A stretch of DNA of 64,000 nucleotides from JBCAXA01 sp038749025 (GCA_038749025.1 JBCDIL010000008.1:1-64000), one strand, 5' to 3'. Shown: positions 42,679-51,950, counted from the first letter of the stretch. The notes: generated by a model from the sequence alone, not told the origin. Made by a program: numbers and translations.

Positions 42679-43872
42679 GTGTTTGAAGGCTTAGAACCAT
42701 TACCGGGTGATCCTATTCTGTCGTTGATGGCGGCCTTTCGTAAGGACCCGTCCACGGACAAAGTGGATTTAAGCGCGGGTATCTACCGCGATCAAAGCGG
42801 TCGCACCCCCATCATGACGGCGGTGGCCGAAGCCGAACAAAAAGTGCTTGCTGAGCAGCAAACTAAGGCGTACGTCGGTCTCGCTGGGAATGGGCTGTTC
42901 AATGAAATGATGCAGCCGCTGATTTTCGGCACGGACCATCCAGCGACGGCGCGCCTACGCACGCTGCAAACGCCGGGCGGCTCGGGCGGCCTGCGCGTCG
43001 CCGCTGAGTTTCTTAACGCGACACGACCGGACGCAACCCTGTGGCTTAGCGATCCGTCCTGGCCGAATCACAGACCACTCATCGGGGACGTGGGCATCGC
43101 CGTTGAGTCGTACCCGTATCTCGACAAAGCCACCGGCACCGTCCTTTTCGATGCAATGTGCGACACGCTGACACGTCAAGCACGACCCGGCGACTTTTTG
43201 TTGTTGCACGGCAGCTGCCACAACCCGAGCGGTGCGGATCTGAGCTTCGCTGAGTGGCAAACCATCGCTTCGCTCTGCGTCGAGCGAAACCTGCTGCCGT
43301 TTATCGATACGGCGTATCTTGGTTTCGGCAACGGTCTCGACGCCGATGCGGCGGGTCTACGACACATCGCCAGTGTGGTACCCGAGGCGATCATCGTTGG
43401 GTCGTGTTCGAAGAATTTCGGCTTGTACAAAGAACGGGTTGGATCGGTAACCGTTTTGGCCGACTCGGTGGCAGCGGCGGATGCGGTGTTCTCACACTTG
43501 CTTATAACGGTGCGAAAAATCTATTCGATGCCACCCGACCACGGTGCGGCTATCGTCGGGACGATATTGGCGGACCCAGCTTTGCGGCGCGCGTGGGAAG
43601 ACGAACTGGCCGAGTGCCGCGAGCGAATGTTAAACCTACGCAAGGGATTCGCGAGCGAGCTCTCGCGGGCATTACCGGACGAGGATTTTTCGTTTCTTGC
43701 CCATCAATCGGGGATGTTCTCGATGCTACCGCTCAACCGCTCTGAGATTGACGCGTTGCGTGAGCAACATCATATCTATGCGGTCGGCTCCGGTCGTATC
43801 AACATCCCTGGCCTCCCCGATGAGCGCCTCGATGTCATCGCCGATGCTATCGCCAGCGTACGGGAAACTTAA
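42679..43872 (+). CDS. Aromatic amino acid aminotransferase (TyrB/AspC family)
   Basis: A 397-residue class I aminotransferase. The PLP lysine lies in SCSKNFGLYKER, with CHNPSGADLS and DTAYLGFGNGLD contacting the cofactor and the conserved C-terminal Arg in SGRINIPGL. Directly downstream of hppD, it most likely makes 4-hydroxyphenylpyruvate from tyrosine; aspartate activity cannot be excluded. GTG 42679 has GAGG eight bases upstream. Confidence 0.9.
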   Translation: MFEGLEPLPGDPILSLMAAFRKDPSTDKVDLSAGIYRDQSGRTPIMTAVAEAEQKVLAEQQTKAYVGLAGNGLFNEMMQPLIFGTDHPATARLRTLQTPGGSGGLRVAAEFLNATRPDATLWLSDPSWPNHRPLIGDVGIAVESYPYLDKATGTVLFDAMCDTLTRQARPGDFLLLHGSCHNPSGADLSFAEWQTIASLCVERNLLPFIDTAYLGFGNGLDADAAGLRHIASVVPEAIIVGSCSKNFGLYKERVGSVTVLADSVAAADAVFSHLLITVRKIYSMPPDHGAAIVGTILADPALRRAWEDELAECRERMLNLRKGFASELSRALPDEDFSFLAHQSGMFSMLPLNRSEIDALREQHHIYAVGSGRINIPGLPDERLDVIADAIASVRET

Positions 43873-44150
43873 GTCGCCGCATCGCGCGGCGCTAGTGTGA
43901 TACGCAGTGTGGCACCGGCAGCACCGCCGATAAGGGTTGCGACGATATCCCACGGGTCAAAGACCAGCGAGCCGCCGCTGCACCCGGCGCTTGTCGTCGC
44001 GGATGACGAAACGCCATGACGGCGAACCTTAGAACGGGTGTTGGAAGGAAATTGGGCAGCACGCCACGCATCGAACCGAGCGCGCCATCAAGCGGGTACC
44101 GATCGCCATAGATCAACGCCACCTCGGCCGGCGAGCCCGGCAATGCACAG
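43869..44150 (-). pseudogene. Remnant of a small VanZ-like membrane protein gene
   Basis: The 327-bp gap 43873-44199 has no intact gene. On the minus strand, one frame reads GALGSMRGVLPNFLPTPVLR, and a different frame further on reads LVFDPWDIVATLIGGAAGA before a stop at 43869. Both pieces resemble parts of VanZ-like or related polytopic proteins (a G-x-LPNFL segment, and a C-terminal FDPxDI-A-xIGA helix). The region between is missing or shifted in frame. The reading is tentative. Confidence 0.35.
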
Positions 44151-44199
44151 CCAATTGCATGGGCTTAACCCCGTCAGCGGCAGGAGCGATCGCTCAGGC

Positions 44200-44787
44200 T
44201 CAGTCACCCGTAGCGTCAGCGAGTTCGGCTCGAATGCTGACATCGACAGTGACAAGGTCGCCCACCCATTCGGTGTCTTCCCAATCGCCGGTACCGACGC
44301 CGAGCGCGAGGCGACTCAGCCTCGCACTGCCGAGGAGTACGACCTCGTTGGTCCCGGCTTTTTGGGCAGTCTTGAATTCAAAGCTAATCGGATGGGCGCG
44401 ACCTTTAATCGTTAGTGTCGCGTTGCGACTTACCCAGCCCGACTCGCCGCTATCAAAACCGTTCGCCTGGAAGCGTGCGCTGGGATGGGTTGCCGTTCCA
44501 AACCAGGCGTCCTCGGCCAGTGTCGCATCACGATCGCTATCGCCGGTCGTGACCGACGTTAAGTCGATGTCGACATCGAAGCTCGCTGTATCTCCCTTAA
44601 TAGGGTCGAGCTGCACCGCCGCTTGCCAATCGGCGAAATGGCCGGTGAACTGTGCGCCCGCTTGCTCGCCGGAGAATTCGATGCGGCTGGTCGCGTAATC
44701 TATGTTCCATACGGGCGATGCATCGTCGGCCGCGACGCAGAGCGCGACGGCTGCCAACGGCATCGACAACACTCGGGCTAGCCTCAT
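44200..44787 (-). CDS. YceI-family periplasmic protein
   Basis: 195 residues with a signal peptide ending near CVA-AD and the YceI lipocalin-like barrel: WNIDYATSRIEFSGEQAGAQ, then DATLAEDAWFGTATHPSARFQ and ATLTIKGRAHPISFEF. YceI proteins bind polyisoprenoids in the periplasm. ATG 44787 overlaps the MBL gene stop as ATGA, so it is the third gene of the patatin-MBL-YceI operon. Confidence 0.88.
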   Translation of the reverse strand: MRLARVLSMPLAAVALCVAADDASPVWNIDYATSRIEFSGEQAGAQFTGHFADWQAAVQLDPIKGDTASFDVDIDLTSVTTGDSDRDATLAEDAWFGTATHPSARFQANGFDSGESGWVSRNATLTIKGRAHPISFEFKTAQKAGTNEVVLLGSARLSRLALGVGTGDWEDTEWVGDLVTVDVSIRAELADATGD

Positions 44788-45830
44788 ACCGTTTGGTACC
44801 ACCGCCGGCCGTCGTCATCGATCCCGTTGCGTACCAACCCTTCCGCTTGCAAGTAGTTCAAGTGAGCGATGGACTCGCCGGTGGCGAGCGTTAAGTTCGC
44901 CGAGCCCGGGTCGCTGCGAAACAAGGCGGGAAAGACATCGACGGCACGGCGCGGCTCACGGCAATGCTCCAACAACCGCGCGAGCCCCTGCTCGTGTTCA
45001 TCGATCAGCGCTTGCAAGCGGCGGTGCGCACCGACAAACGGCTTGCCATGCGATGGTAGAACGAGAACGTCTTCGGGTAATCGAGTCATCAACGCGCGGC
45101 ACGAATCGAGCCATTCTTTAAGTGGGTTAGCCGCCGGCTCTGTCGGCCATACGCTCACGTTCGAGGAAATGGTGGGCAGAATCTGGTCGCCGGCGATTAC
45201 AACATTCGCGCCGGCATTAAAAAGGCAGGCATGCTCGGGGGAATGGCCGCGACCGACGACAACTTCCCAATCAGCGGCGCCGACGTTGACGATTTGCCCA
45301 TCGATTAGGCGGTCGAAACTCGCTGGGAGCTCGTCCACGGCTTTACCGAAGCCACCGAACAGTTTCTTGTATCGGGCGATGTCGTCATCACTAAAGCCGG
45401 CCGCGTGAAAAAACTCAACAGCCGCCGCTGGCGGTGGTGCAAAGTCACTGGCTAAAACCCGGCACATCAAGTACTCGGTGCGGGTCATCGCAAGACGAAT
45501 ACCAAAGTGTTCGCAGAGCCAGCCGGCGCTGCCGGCATGGTCTGGATGCATGTGGGTCACCAGTAAGCGTGATGGGGCGGGCAGGCCGAGGCCATCGAGA
45601 ACAGCCAGCCAATTACGTTGGGTCGGTTCGCCGCGAATGCCGGTATCAACTAGCACCGGGCCGGCCGCATCTTCCAAGCACCAGACGTTGATGTGCTCAA
45701 GCGCGAACGGTAACGCTTGGCGCAACCAATGCACGCCCGGCGCAACCTCGACCGTTTGTCCGGCCGTCGGTGGATCGGGAAACGGGTACTCGAAGTGGGT
45801 GGCGAGTTTTTCGGCGGCAGCGGAGGGCAT
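44784..45830 (-). CDS. MBL-fold metallo-hydrolase, cytoplasmic
   Basis: 348 residues of the metallo-beta-lactamase fold with VTHMHPDHAGSAGW (HxHxDH), GRGHSPEHACLFN, VVIAGDQILP and LPSHGKPFVG. A helical C-terminus after residue 260 resembles the accessory winged-helix region seen in LACTB2-like members. There is no signal peptide. The substrate is unknown. It overlaps the patatin gene by one base and the YceI gene by four. Confidence 0.88.
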   Translation of the reverse strand: MPSAAAEKLATHFEYPFPDPPTAGQTVEVAPGVHWLRQALPFALEHINVWCLEDAAGPVLVDTGIRGEPTQRNWLAVLDGLGLPAPSRLLVTHMHPDHAGSAGWLCEHFGIRLAMTRTEYLMCRVLASDFAPPPAAAVEFFHAAGFSDDDIARYKKLFGGFGKAVDELPASFDRLIDGQIVNVGAADWEVVVGRGHSPEHACLFNAGANVVIAGDQILPTISSNVSVWPTEPAANPLKEWLDSCRALMTRLPEDVLVLPSHGKPFVGAHRRLQALIDEHEQGLARLLEHCREPRRAVDVFPALFRSDPGSANLTLATGESIAHLNYLQAEGLVRNGIDDDGRRWYQTV

Positions 45831-47296
45831 TAGGCAGAAGCTCTGATCCGCGTATGTGAGGCTGATGTCCGTCGACCATCGGTCATTTTTTCAATGATGT
45901 CTTGGAGTGTCAGGGCAATAGACGACGAATTCCTGATTCGGGCGATTTGCGGCCATGTCGCTTTCAGGCCTTCGTCGATCAGAAACGAACGGTCTTTCTC
46001 CGAGAGATGTGACAGCAATTTGCGCGGATCAAAAAAGCGGAACCGTGGCACAATATTAATGTCGCCCGCGTAGTCTTGCGACAGCAGCGAGAAAACATTA
46101 TCGACCCAGTAGCTTGTGTTGTAGGCGCCGCTCAATAATCGCGCCGATGAACGGCGCAAATAGCGCAGCCACTCGCGTTGTACACGCAGGCCAAAGTCGA
46201 CCAGGTTCGGCCCGATGCCATCTTGGTGTCGGTATTCGAGTAGCGACCACAGCACCACCGGGTTTACCTGCGACGCGATGTAATGGTTTACGCCATACAG
46301 TCGCGACAGGCGTCGAGCTGGCAAGTCGGCCGCCAGTGAACCGTCGACCCACGTTTCTTTCGGCAGGTATTTCTTAATCGAGCCGTCGGCATCGCGAGCG
46401 AGCAACGTGACCGGCGGATAGATACCTGGGACAGCACATGACGCTTGCACCGCTGAGCGGACCAGAACATTCGGCGACGTGATGGCATTGAGAAGCCGCG
46501 ATTTTTGATGCTTGCGTGTTGCTGATACCGTGATATTGATTTGCCGACCCGATAACTCGAATGCCTCTTCGAACGTTAGGTCTGGGACCAGACGCTCGAT
46601 TTGTCCAATGACCTCCTCGGTGTTCATACGGCGCAGCCGCCCGGGCTGAACGTGATCGTCTTGGACCCGGATCAACTCGTTCAATACCGTTGGGTCAAGT
46701 GTCTTGACCAACTCTTTCGGTGTGCGCGTCCCAACGATCGCCGCGATCAGTGAGCCCGCACTCGACCCTGAAATAACCCGCGGCAACAATGATTGATCAT
46801 GCAAGGCGAGTACGACGCCTAAGTGAAAGTAGCCGAGCGCGCCTGCGCCACTGCACATCAAGGCTGTTGAGCCATAGCAGTGGCTCGCACGGTCAAAAAA
46901 CTCAAGTTTCGTGCCACGCGACAATGTTCGCGATTTTGATGCGGCCAAAAATCGCAACGAGCGATTAATCTCAGCAACGTAGTCGTCGATCAAAACTTTG
47001 GTGCCGCTTTTCGCGTATCGGTACAGGCCGGCGTTGCCCATGCCGTCCATATTGCCGTGGATGCCTTCGTTAAGCGTAAACAACAGCTTTCGCAAATCGC
47101 CTTCGCGGCGTAGGCGCTTAAGCTTGCTTAGCCGGTGACGAATGGAGTCGTAGTTGTAGAGCGGGCTTTTCGGCGAATGGCGCCAATCGAAGCGGCCAGT
47201 ACGCTGATCTTGCGCCTCCGCCATCGCTACCCAATCGTCATACGTATCGACGTTTTCGAACTGATCAGCGATCAGTATATTGGAGAGATTGAACAT
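45830..47296 (-). CDS. Patatin-like phospholipase with N-terminal DUF3336
   Basis: 488 residues. The N-terminal 130 residues match DUF3336, found with yeast-type lipases. The patatin domain then has the oxyanion loop CSGAGALGYFHLGVV, the nucleophile elbow GSSAGS and the dyad Asp in VDGSLA. It probably hydrolyses acyl esters of phospholipids or triacylglycerols inside the cell. No lipoprotein signal is present. It heads a three-gene coupled operon. Confidence 0.9.
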   Translation of the reverse strand: MFNLSNILIADQFENVDTYDDWVAMAEAQDQRTGRFDWRHSPKSPLYNYDSIRHRLSKLKRLRREGDLRKLLFTLNEGIHGNMDGMGNAGLYRYAKSGTKVLIDDYVAEINRSLRFLAASKSRTLSRGTKLEFFDRASHCYGSTALMCSGAGALGYFHLGVVLALHDQSLLPRVISGSSAGSLIAAIVGTRTPKELVKTLDPTVLNELIRVQDDHVQPGRLRRMNTEEVIGQIERLVPDLTFEEAFELSGRQINITVSATRKHQKSRLLNAITSPNVLVRSAVQASCAVPGIYPPVTLLARDADGSIKKYLPKETWVDGSLAADLPARRLSRLYGVNHYIASQVNPVVLWSLLEYRHQDGIGPNLVDFGLRVQREWLRYLRRSSARLLSGAYNTSYWVDNVFSLLSQDYAGDINIVPRFRFFDPRKLLSHLSEKDRSFLIDEGLKATWPQIARIRNSSSIALTLQDIIEKMTDGRRTSASHTRIRASA

Positions 47297-47457
47297 TCTG
47301 TCATGGTTCTCGCGAGTGACATCGCGCTAGCAATAAGCCGCTATTTTAGGCCCTCAGCGGCAGGTTGTCTGGCACAATAGTCCTTGACTTTCCGATGGCG
47401 ACCCGACCGCATGTTCGCCGAATTCGTGAGATTGCGGCCGCACAACGGAGCAAAACA

Positions 47458-47724
47458 ATGAAAATCAAAATTGAGTTTGACCTAACGCCGAGCGAATTCC
47501 GCGAGAGTATTGGTTTGCCGAACGTCGCGGGCTTACAAGACAAAGTTGTCAAAGCCATGTCGGACCGCATAACGAACGGTGTCAAAGATATTAATGTGCC
47601 TAACCTCGTCGAGGGTTGGTTGACGCAGGGATTGGCGACATCACGGCAGTTGCAAAGCATTTTCAGCAACGCGGTCAGTGACATCATGGACCCGCCCGAG
47701 CGGCGCAAAGACGACGAGGCTTAG
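47458..47724 (+). CDS. DUF6489-like small protein
   Basis: 88 residues starting MKIKIEFDLTPSEFRESIGL, the pattern of the DUF6489 family (an MKIKxxxDxTPxExRxxxGLP start and a helical C-terminus). Function unknown. GGAG lies eight bases before ATG 47458; the longer open frame upstream has no family similarity. It is divergent from the patatin gene and overlaps the convergent reductase gene by 4 bp. Confidence 0.72.
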   Translation: MKIKIEFDLTPSEFRESIGLPNVAGLQDKVVKAMSDRITNGVKDINVPNLVEGWLTQGLATSRQLQSIFSNAVSDIMDPPERRKDDEA

Positions 47725-48956
47725 ACGTCGAATTCGAAACCCAAGCCCGCGTTGTTGGCCAACCGTGTTAGCAAGGCATCGCCCATCGCACTAGCGGGCG
47801 TCCAAAATCCACCGTCGACTGTTACCGACTCATCCTTGGCAAGGCATACCGCAGATTCGGCTAGCATTTTCGATGTTGATCCATAGCCCGGGTCGCGATC
47901 GCCGGTGACCCGCGAGCGAACGACACTGCCATCGCCACGCTTGCCGTAGAACAACAAATTAAAGAAGCCCGCTTCACGCGCAGCAGCATCGGGTCCGTCG
48001 CCGGGCTGCGGCAAAAATGTCTTGTTCATCAATGAGCGCAGCGGTGCGGCCGTAGCCGCCAACATGAAACCGCCGAGTCCGACAGACGTTAGCCCGGCTT
48101 TTAGAAAACCGCCCGCGCCTTTGCCGGTCGACGTTGACTCGCTGTAACGAAACTCGCGGCCATACGGATAGCCCTGCAGCGCGTTGCTGCGGCGAACGAT
48201 CTTCGTGTTGATTTGCGCCATTACGAATGGCGCACTCCACGCGCCCGCCAACTCGTTGTAGCTCGCACCCGTTTGATCGCGTGAGTCAGGGCCTTTTTGT
48301 TCGCCCTCCGGATTCAGGCTATAGGGGTGAACCACCGTTCGTGCGACGCTGCGATCCGCTGTTGCTGCTTCGACAACGCCTAGCAGACTAGCAACGGTAC
48401 CGCCGCTCGCGGCACCACGGATCGCGCGGACCAGCATTGCTATCTCACCGAAAGGCTCACCGTAGCGCGCCCGCGCTTCACGTTGGACGAAGTGAACGCC
48501 CATGTCTGACGGTATGGAGTCGAAGCCACAGCAATGCACGATTCGCGCCCCGCTCGATGCCGCGCTGCTGGCGTGCTCGTCGATCATCGCGCGCATCCAC
48601 GGCACTTCGCCGGCCAGGTCGCAGTAATGCGTCCCACTGGCTGCACAGGCTGCGACCAGCGGCGAGCCGTACTTCGCGTACGGACCCACCGTTGTACAAA
48701 CGACACGGGTGTTGGTGACCAAGGCATCGAGGCTCGCGCGATCGTGACTGTCTGCCGTTAGCGCGTCGAGGTTCGCCGCGCGCTCTCCAAGGGATGTCTT
48801 AATCGCTGTCAGTTTGTCCGCATTGCGACCAGCGATCGCCCACTTCAAGTCACCGTTGGTGCCGTAGCGCTCGGTCAAATACTCGGCAACCAAGCGGCCG
48901 GTAAAACCGGTTGCGCCCCAGACGACGACATCGTATTGCCGCGACGTTGAACTCAT
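47721..48956 (-). CDS. Saccharopine dehydrogenase-like / trans-acting enoyl reductase family protein
   Basis: 411 residues. An N-terminal Rossmann domain reads VVWGATGFTGRLVAEYL, followed by AGRN, TTVGPYAKYGSPLVAACA and HCCGFDSIPSDMG. The family contains the mycobacterial trans-acting enoyl reductases and eukaryotic SCCPDH. The substrate is unknown; lipid-related reduction is the usual guess. It overlaps the transporter gene upstream by 4 bp. Confidence 0.85.
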   Translation of the reverse strand: MSSTSRQYDVVVWGATGFTGRLVAEYLTERYGTNGDLKWAIAGRNADKLTAIKTSLGERAANLDALTADSHDRASLDALVTNTRVVCTTVGPYAKYGSPLVAACAASGTHYCDLAGEVPWMRAMIDEHASSAASSGARIVHCCGFDSIPSDMGVHFVQREARARYGEPFGEIAMLVRAIRGAASGGTVASLLGVVEAATADRSVARTVVHPYSLNPEGEQKGPDSRDQTGASYNELAGAWSAPFVMAQINTKIVRRSNALQGYPYGREFRYSESTSTGKGAGGFLKAGLTSVGLGGFMLAATAAPLRSLMNKTFLPQPGDGPDAAAREAGFFNLLFYGKRGDGSVVRSRVTGDRDPGYGSTSKMLAESAVCLAKDESVTVDGGFWTPASAMGDALLTRLANNAGLGFEFDV

Positions 48957-49765
48957 GGTGATGACTCTCCTGCAGTCGGCTCGCCCACCTCGGCTGGGTG
49001 AGCAAGTCCTAGGTAACGGGTTAAGTAGTGCACGGCGATGTAAAACGGTCCGGTATCGGCGAGCGCCACCAGCATCTTGAACACGTAGTTGCTGCCGACC
49101 AACCCGAGCATTGCCCCCAGGGTGATGTCGCCAGCGACGAAGGCTGCCCCGAAGGTGACACCGATCACAACGGTCGCATCGACCAGCTGACTGACCAAGG
49201 TCGAGAAATTATTGCGCAGCCACAGGTGGCGCCCGCGGGTTAAGCGTTTCCAAAAATGGAACAACTGCACGTCGCAATACTGCGCCGCCAGGTACGCCAG
49301 CATCGATGCAAAGACGGCGCCAACCGTCGTTGCGTAAATAATCGAAAACGTCTCAACTTCGCCGCCCAGGCTCGACCCATCCGGAATGATGACATCGGCC
49401 GCAAGCTGCAGTGTTTGCCACGGCGGCTGCAGCCCCGGTGGGGCAGCGGGCAGCGCTTTGGCGAGAACGAGGACGCCGACAATAAAGACGTTCAACCCTA
49501 GACCGACGGTCACGAGAAAGTTGGCGCGCCGGCGCCCGTACAGTTCGCTGATAAGGTCGGTACATAGAAACGTGATGGGGTAAGGGAGAACACCAATGGC
49601 GACGACCATTGGCCAATCGCCTATCGAGACAAGATGCACGAACCGGGTAATGCCGAGTACGTTCAACAGTGTCATCGCGCACAAGAAAATCCCCGCCAAC
49701 ACGAGAAAAACGCGCTCGCGGCGGACCGCAAATTTGTCGCTGTTGTCGTCGAGTGTAGGTACCAT
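48953..49765 (-). CDS. Queuosine precursor transporter (YhhQ/VUT family)
   Basis: 270 residues with about six membrane helices. The family signature PITFLCTDLISELYGRRRAN lies near residue 65, and SQLVDATVVIGVTFGAAF is also conserved. Members import queuosine precursors such as preQ0/preQ1 across the inner membrane. Here it sits in a coupled pair with an unrelated reductase. The N-terminus is somewhat longer than usual. Confidence 0.85.
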   Translation of the reverse strand: MVPTLDDNSDKFAVRRERVFLVLAGIFLCAMTLLNVLGITRFVHLVSIGDWPMVVAIGVLPYPITFLCTDLISELYGRRRANFLVTVGLGLNVFIVGVLVLAKALPAAPPGLQPPWQTLQLAADVIIPDGSSLGGEVETFSIIYATTVGAVFASMLAYLAAQYCDVQLFHFWKRLTRGRHLWLRNNFSTLVSQLVDATVVIGVTFGAAFVAGDITLGAMLGLVGSNYVFKMLVALADTGPFYIAVHYLTRYLGLAHPAEVGEPTAGESSP

Positions 49766-49768
49766 AAT

Positions 49769-50980
49769 TTAACGTCGTGCCAAGGCCGCCAGTGATACCA
49801 ACGCGCTGTAGACGCGTGGCTGGTCAGCGTGGGTATCGGTCCAGGCGAATAACAATCGGTTGCCGGTCTTCTGCATTCGCGCAAAGCCGCTACTACGCTC
49901 GGCGCTCACCACAGCGATGTCAAGCGCAGGGCCTGGGCGACCGTGCAAGTCGAAACGCTGAACACGCCAAACAGCGGCGCCACTATCGACGTCGTCGCGC
50001 TGCAGCCAGCTAACGACGATATCGGCATTATCCAAGACGACGATATCGGCACGCCCGAGAGTCTCGGTCGTGAGCTCCAACTCTGTTTCGCGAAAACTGT
50101 GGCCGCGATCCGTTGATCGAGCGATGCGCACACGGCCTTGACCGTCGGCTTGTGTATACCAGGCAAGGGCCAGCGTCTTGCCATTGGCCGCGACGGCAGG
50201 GCCGTTGACTGGACAACCGCTCACCTGCCAATTGTCGGCGACGGGAACGCCGAGCGATGACCAGCGTTCACCGCGCCGCACGGTCATGGCGATGTCGCGA
50301 ATTTCTGCCGGTGAGCGGTCACGGTAGGCCACTAGCGTACGGTCGCTCAAGCGGATCGCTGCCGTTTGACAGCACTCGCAAACGCGCTCGTCGAGCACCG
50401 CTGCATGGCTGATGGAGCCATCACCGGAAAACTCTGCATAGCGTAGCTGCATGGTTCCCAACGAGGCGGTGTCGCGACCATCGAGCCAGATGAGGCCGAC
50501 GCCGCCGTCGATCGGTATGTGACTGACAAAGCCGTGTTCGCTGCTTGTGCCATCGCTGTGGGCAAGCTGAGACTCGCTAAACGAAGCACCGCCATCCGTT
50601 GAGAAAGCGAGACGGACATCGTACGCATACGGCGCGTCGCCGCTACGCTCAAGCCAGTGCGCGACGAGTGACCCGGGCGCGTATTCGGATACCGCCGCGA
50701 AGTCCGCCCAATTAACAAACAGCGCGTCGCTAGCGACAACGGTTTGTGGCTCGCTCCAATCCTGACCATCGAAGCGGGCGACGCGCAACGCGGTTGTCGA
50801 TGCCCCGGCCCGTTCGTACCAGCTCATCCATAACGAACCATCGACCGCTGCGCTCAAGTTCGGGAAGCGACTGTCATCGCCAGCCGGATTGGGTAGCGTC
50901 GCTATTGCCGCCCGGTCGTCGCGCTGGCAGCTAACGGTTGATAGGGCGAGGAGCAGGCTCAGCGTGATGGTCTTGCGCAC
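49769..50980 (-). CDS. Sialidase-fold (BNR-like) lipoprotein with a CxCC motif
   Basis: About 403 residues. The N-terminus RKTITLSLLLALSTVSC is a lipoprotein-type signal. The rest has repeated BNR-like blades (AFSTDGGASFSESQL, ARSTDRGHSFRETEL) forming a probable six-bladed propeller. An unusual VCECCQTAA segment near residue 200 and VSGCPVNGP near 255 give four cysteines that could bind metal or form disulfides. Catalytic sialidase residues are not evident, so exo-sialidase activity is doubtful. The start is uncertain: GTG 50980 or TTG 51001. Confidence 0.75.
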   Translation of the reverse strand: MRKTITLSLLLALSTVSCQRDDRAAIATLPNPAGDDSRFPNLSAAVDGSLWMSWYERAGASTTALRVARFDGQDWSEPQTVVASDALFVNWADFAAVSEYAPGSLVAHWLERSGDAPYAYDVRLAFSTDGGASFSESQLAHSDGTSSEHGFVSHIPIDGGVGLIWLDGRDTASLGTMQLRYAEFSGDGSISHAAVLDERVCECCQTAAIRLSDRTLVAYRDRSPAEIRDIAMTVRRGERWSSLGVPVADNWQVSGCPVNGPAVAANGKTLALAWYTQADGQGRVRIARSTDRGHSFRETELELTTETLGRADIVVLDNADIVVSWLQRDDVDSGAAVWRVQRFDLHGRPGPALDIAVVSAERSSGFARMQKTGNRLLFAWTDTHADQPRVYSALVSLAALARR

Positions 50981-51071
50981 GGACGGCAACGGGTAATACA
51001 ACGGTTGCCGATAGTAGCAGCTAATCCTGTGGATCGGCGGTGTCGGCGACGCTTGGTGCTACACTTTTGCG

Positions 51072-51890
51072 ATGTTCACGTATATCGACCCGACCGTGCG
51101 CGAGCGACTCGTGAGTGCCGGTCAACTCAAGCGAATCGATTCGCGTGGTGTCTTACTCGACACCGCGTCGACGCCTGGCGATGGTTCAATCGCCATCAAC
51201 GTCATGGGACCGATTCCTTTACCCGTAGTCGTAGGCGATGAACGGGTCATGTTCGATTGGTACGCGGCCGTCCGGCACACCGAATTGCGGCGCGTCGAGT
51301 CCTTAGCCGATGAGCTGACCGAGCAGGGTGCGCCGCGATTGTTCGCCACGTTGACGACGTCGATGGCCGTTAACTCCGTGTTGGTGAGTCGTGATCCGGC
51401 GCCCGGCGACCACTGTTTGGTCCGCGTACATTCGTCGTGCCTAACCGGGGATGTTTTTGGGTCAGCGCGCTGCGAGTGCGGCCCGCAATTGGATGCGGCG
51501 CTTGCCAAGATCCATGCCGCTGCGGCCGGTGGCGTGCTCGTCTACATGGCGGGCCATGAGGGTCGCGGTATTGGGTTATGGGCGAAGGCGGCAACCTATC
51601 TACTGCAAGACGCCGGCGAGAATACCTATGAGGCAAATGAGAGCCTCGGTCTGCCGGTCGATTCGCGCGATTACACCGACGCGGCGGCCTTGCTGGCGTA
51701 CCTGATCGGCCACCGGCCGTTTCACTTGATGACCAATAATCCGAAGAAAATCGATGACTTAGGTCGAGCTGGGCTCGGCCCAGTCACGCCAATCCCGCAC
51801 GTTGTTGGGATCGGCGCAGACAATCGGCGCTACGTCGCGGCGAAGCGCGAGCGCGGTCATCGCATCGATAGCGACGATTTGGAACTTTAA
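51072..51890 (+). CDS. ribA: GTP cyclohydrolase II (RibA-type, variant loop)
   Basis: 272 residues. The zinc site is SCLTGDVFGSARCECG (three Cys), followed by an EGRGIGL loop, a Tyr in ATYLLQDAG, Arg in DSRDY and TNNPKK, all matching the E. coli enzyme's active site. It opens the imidazole ring of GTP for riboflavin. Two things differ: about 80 extra N-terminal residues, and the normally invariant RQEGR loop reads GHEGR. It may be a specialised paralogue rather than the housekeeping enzyme. No other riboflavin gene is near. Confidence 0.85.
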   Translation: MFTYIDPTVRERLVSAGQLKRIDSRGVLLDTASTPGDGSIAINVMGPIPLPVVVGDERVMFDWYAAVRHTELRRVESLADELTEQGAPRLFATLTTSMAVNSVLVSRDPAPGDHCLVRVHSSCLTGDVFGSARCECGPQLDAALAKIHAAAAGGVLVYMAGHEGRGIGLWAKAATYLLQDAGENTYEANESLGLPVDSRDYTDAAALLAYLIGHRPFHLMTNNPKKIDDLGRAGLGPVTPIPHVVGIGADNRRYVAAKRERGHRIDSDDLEL

Positions 51891-51950
51891 TTTGCGAGCG
51901 GCGCCCCGATATCGTTCAGGCGACGCTAAGGCACTCATTCTGGAGAACTG

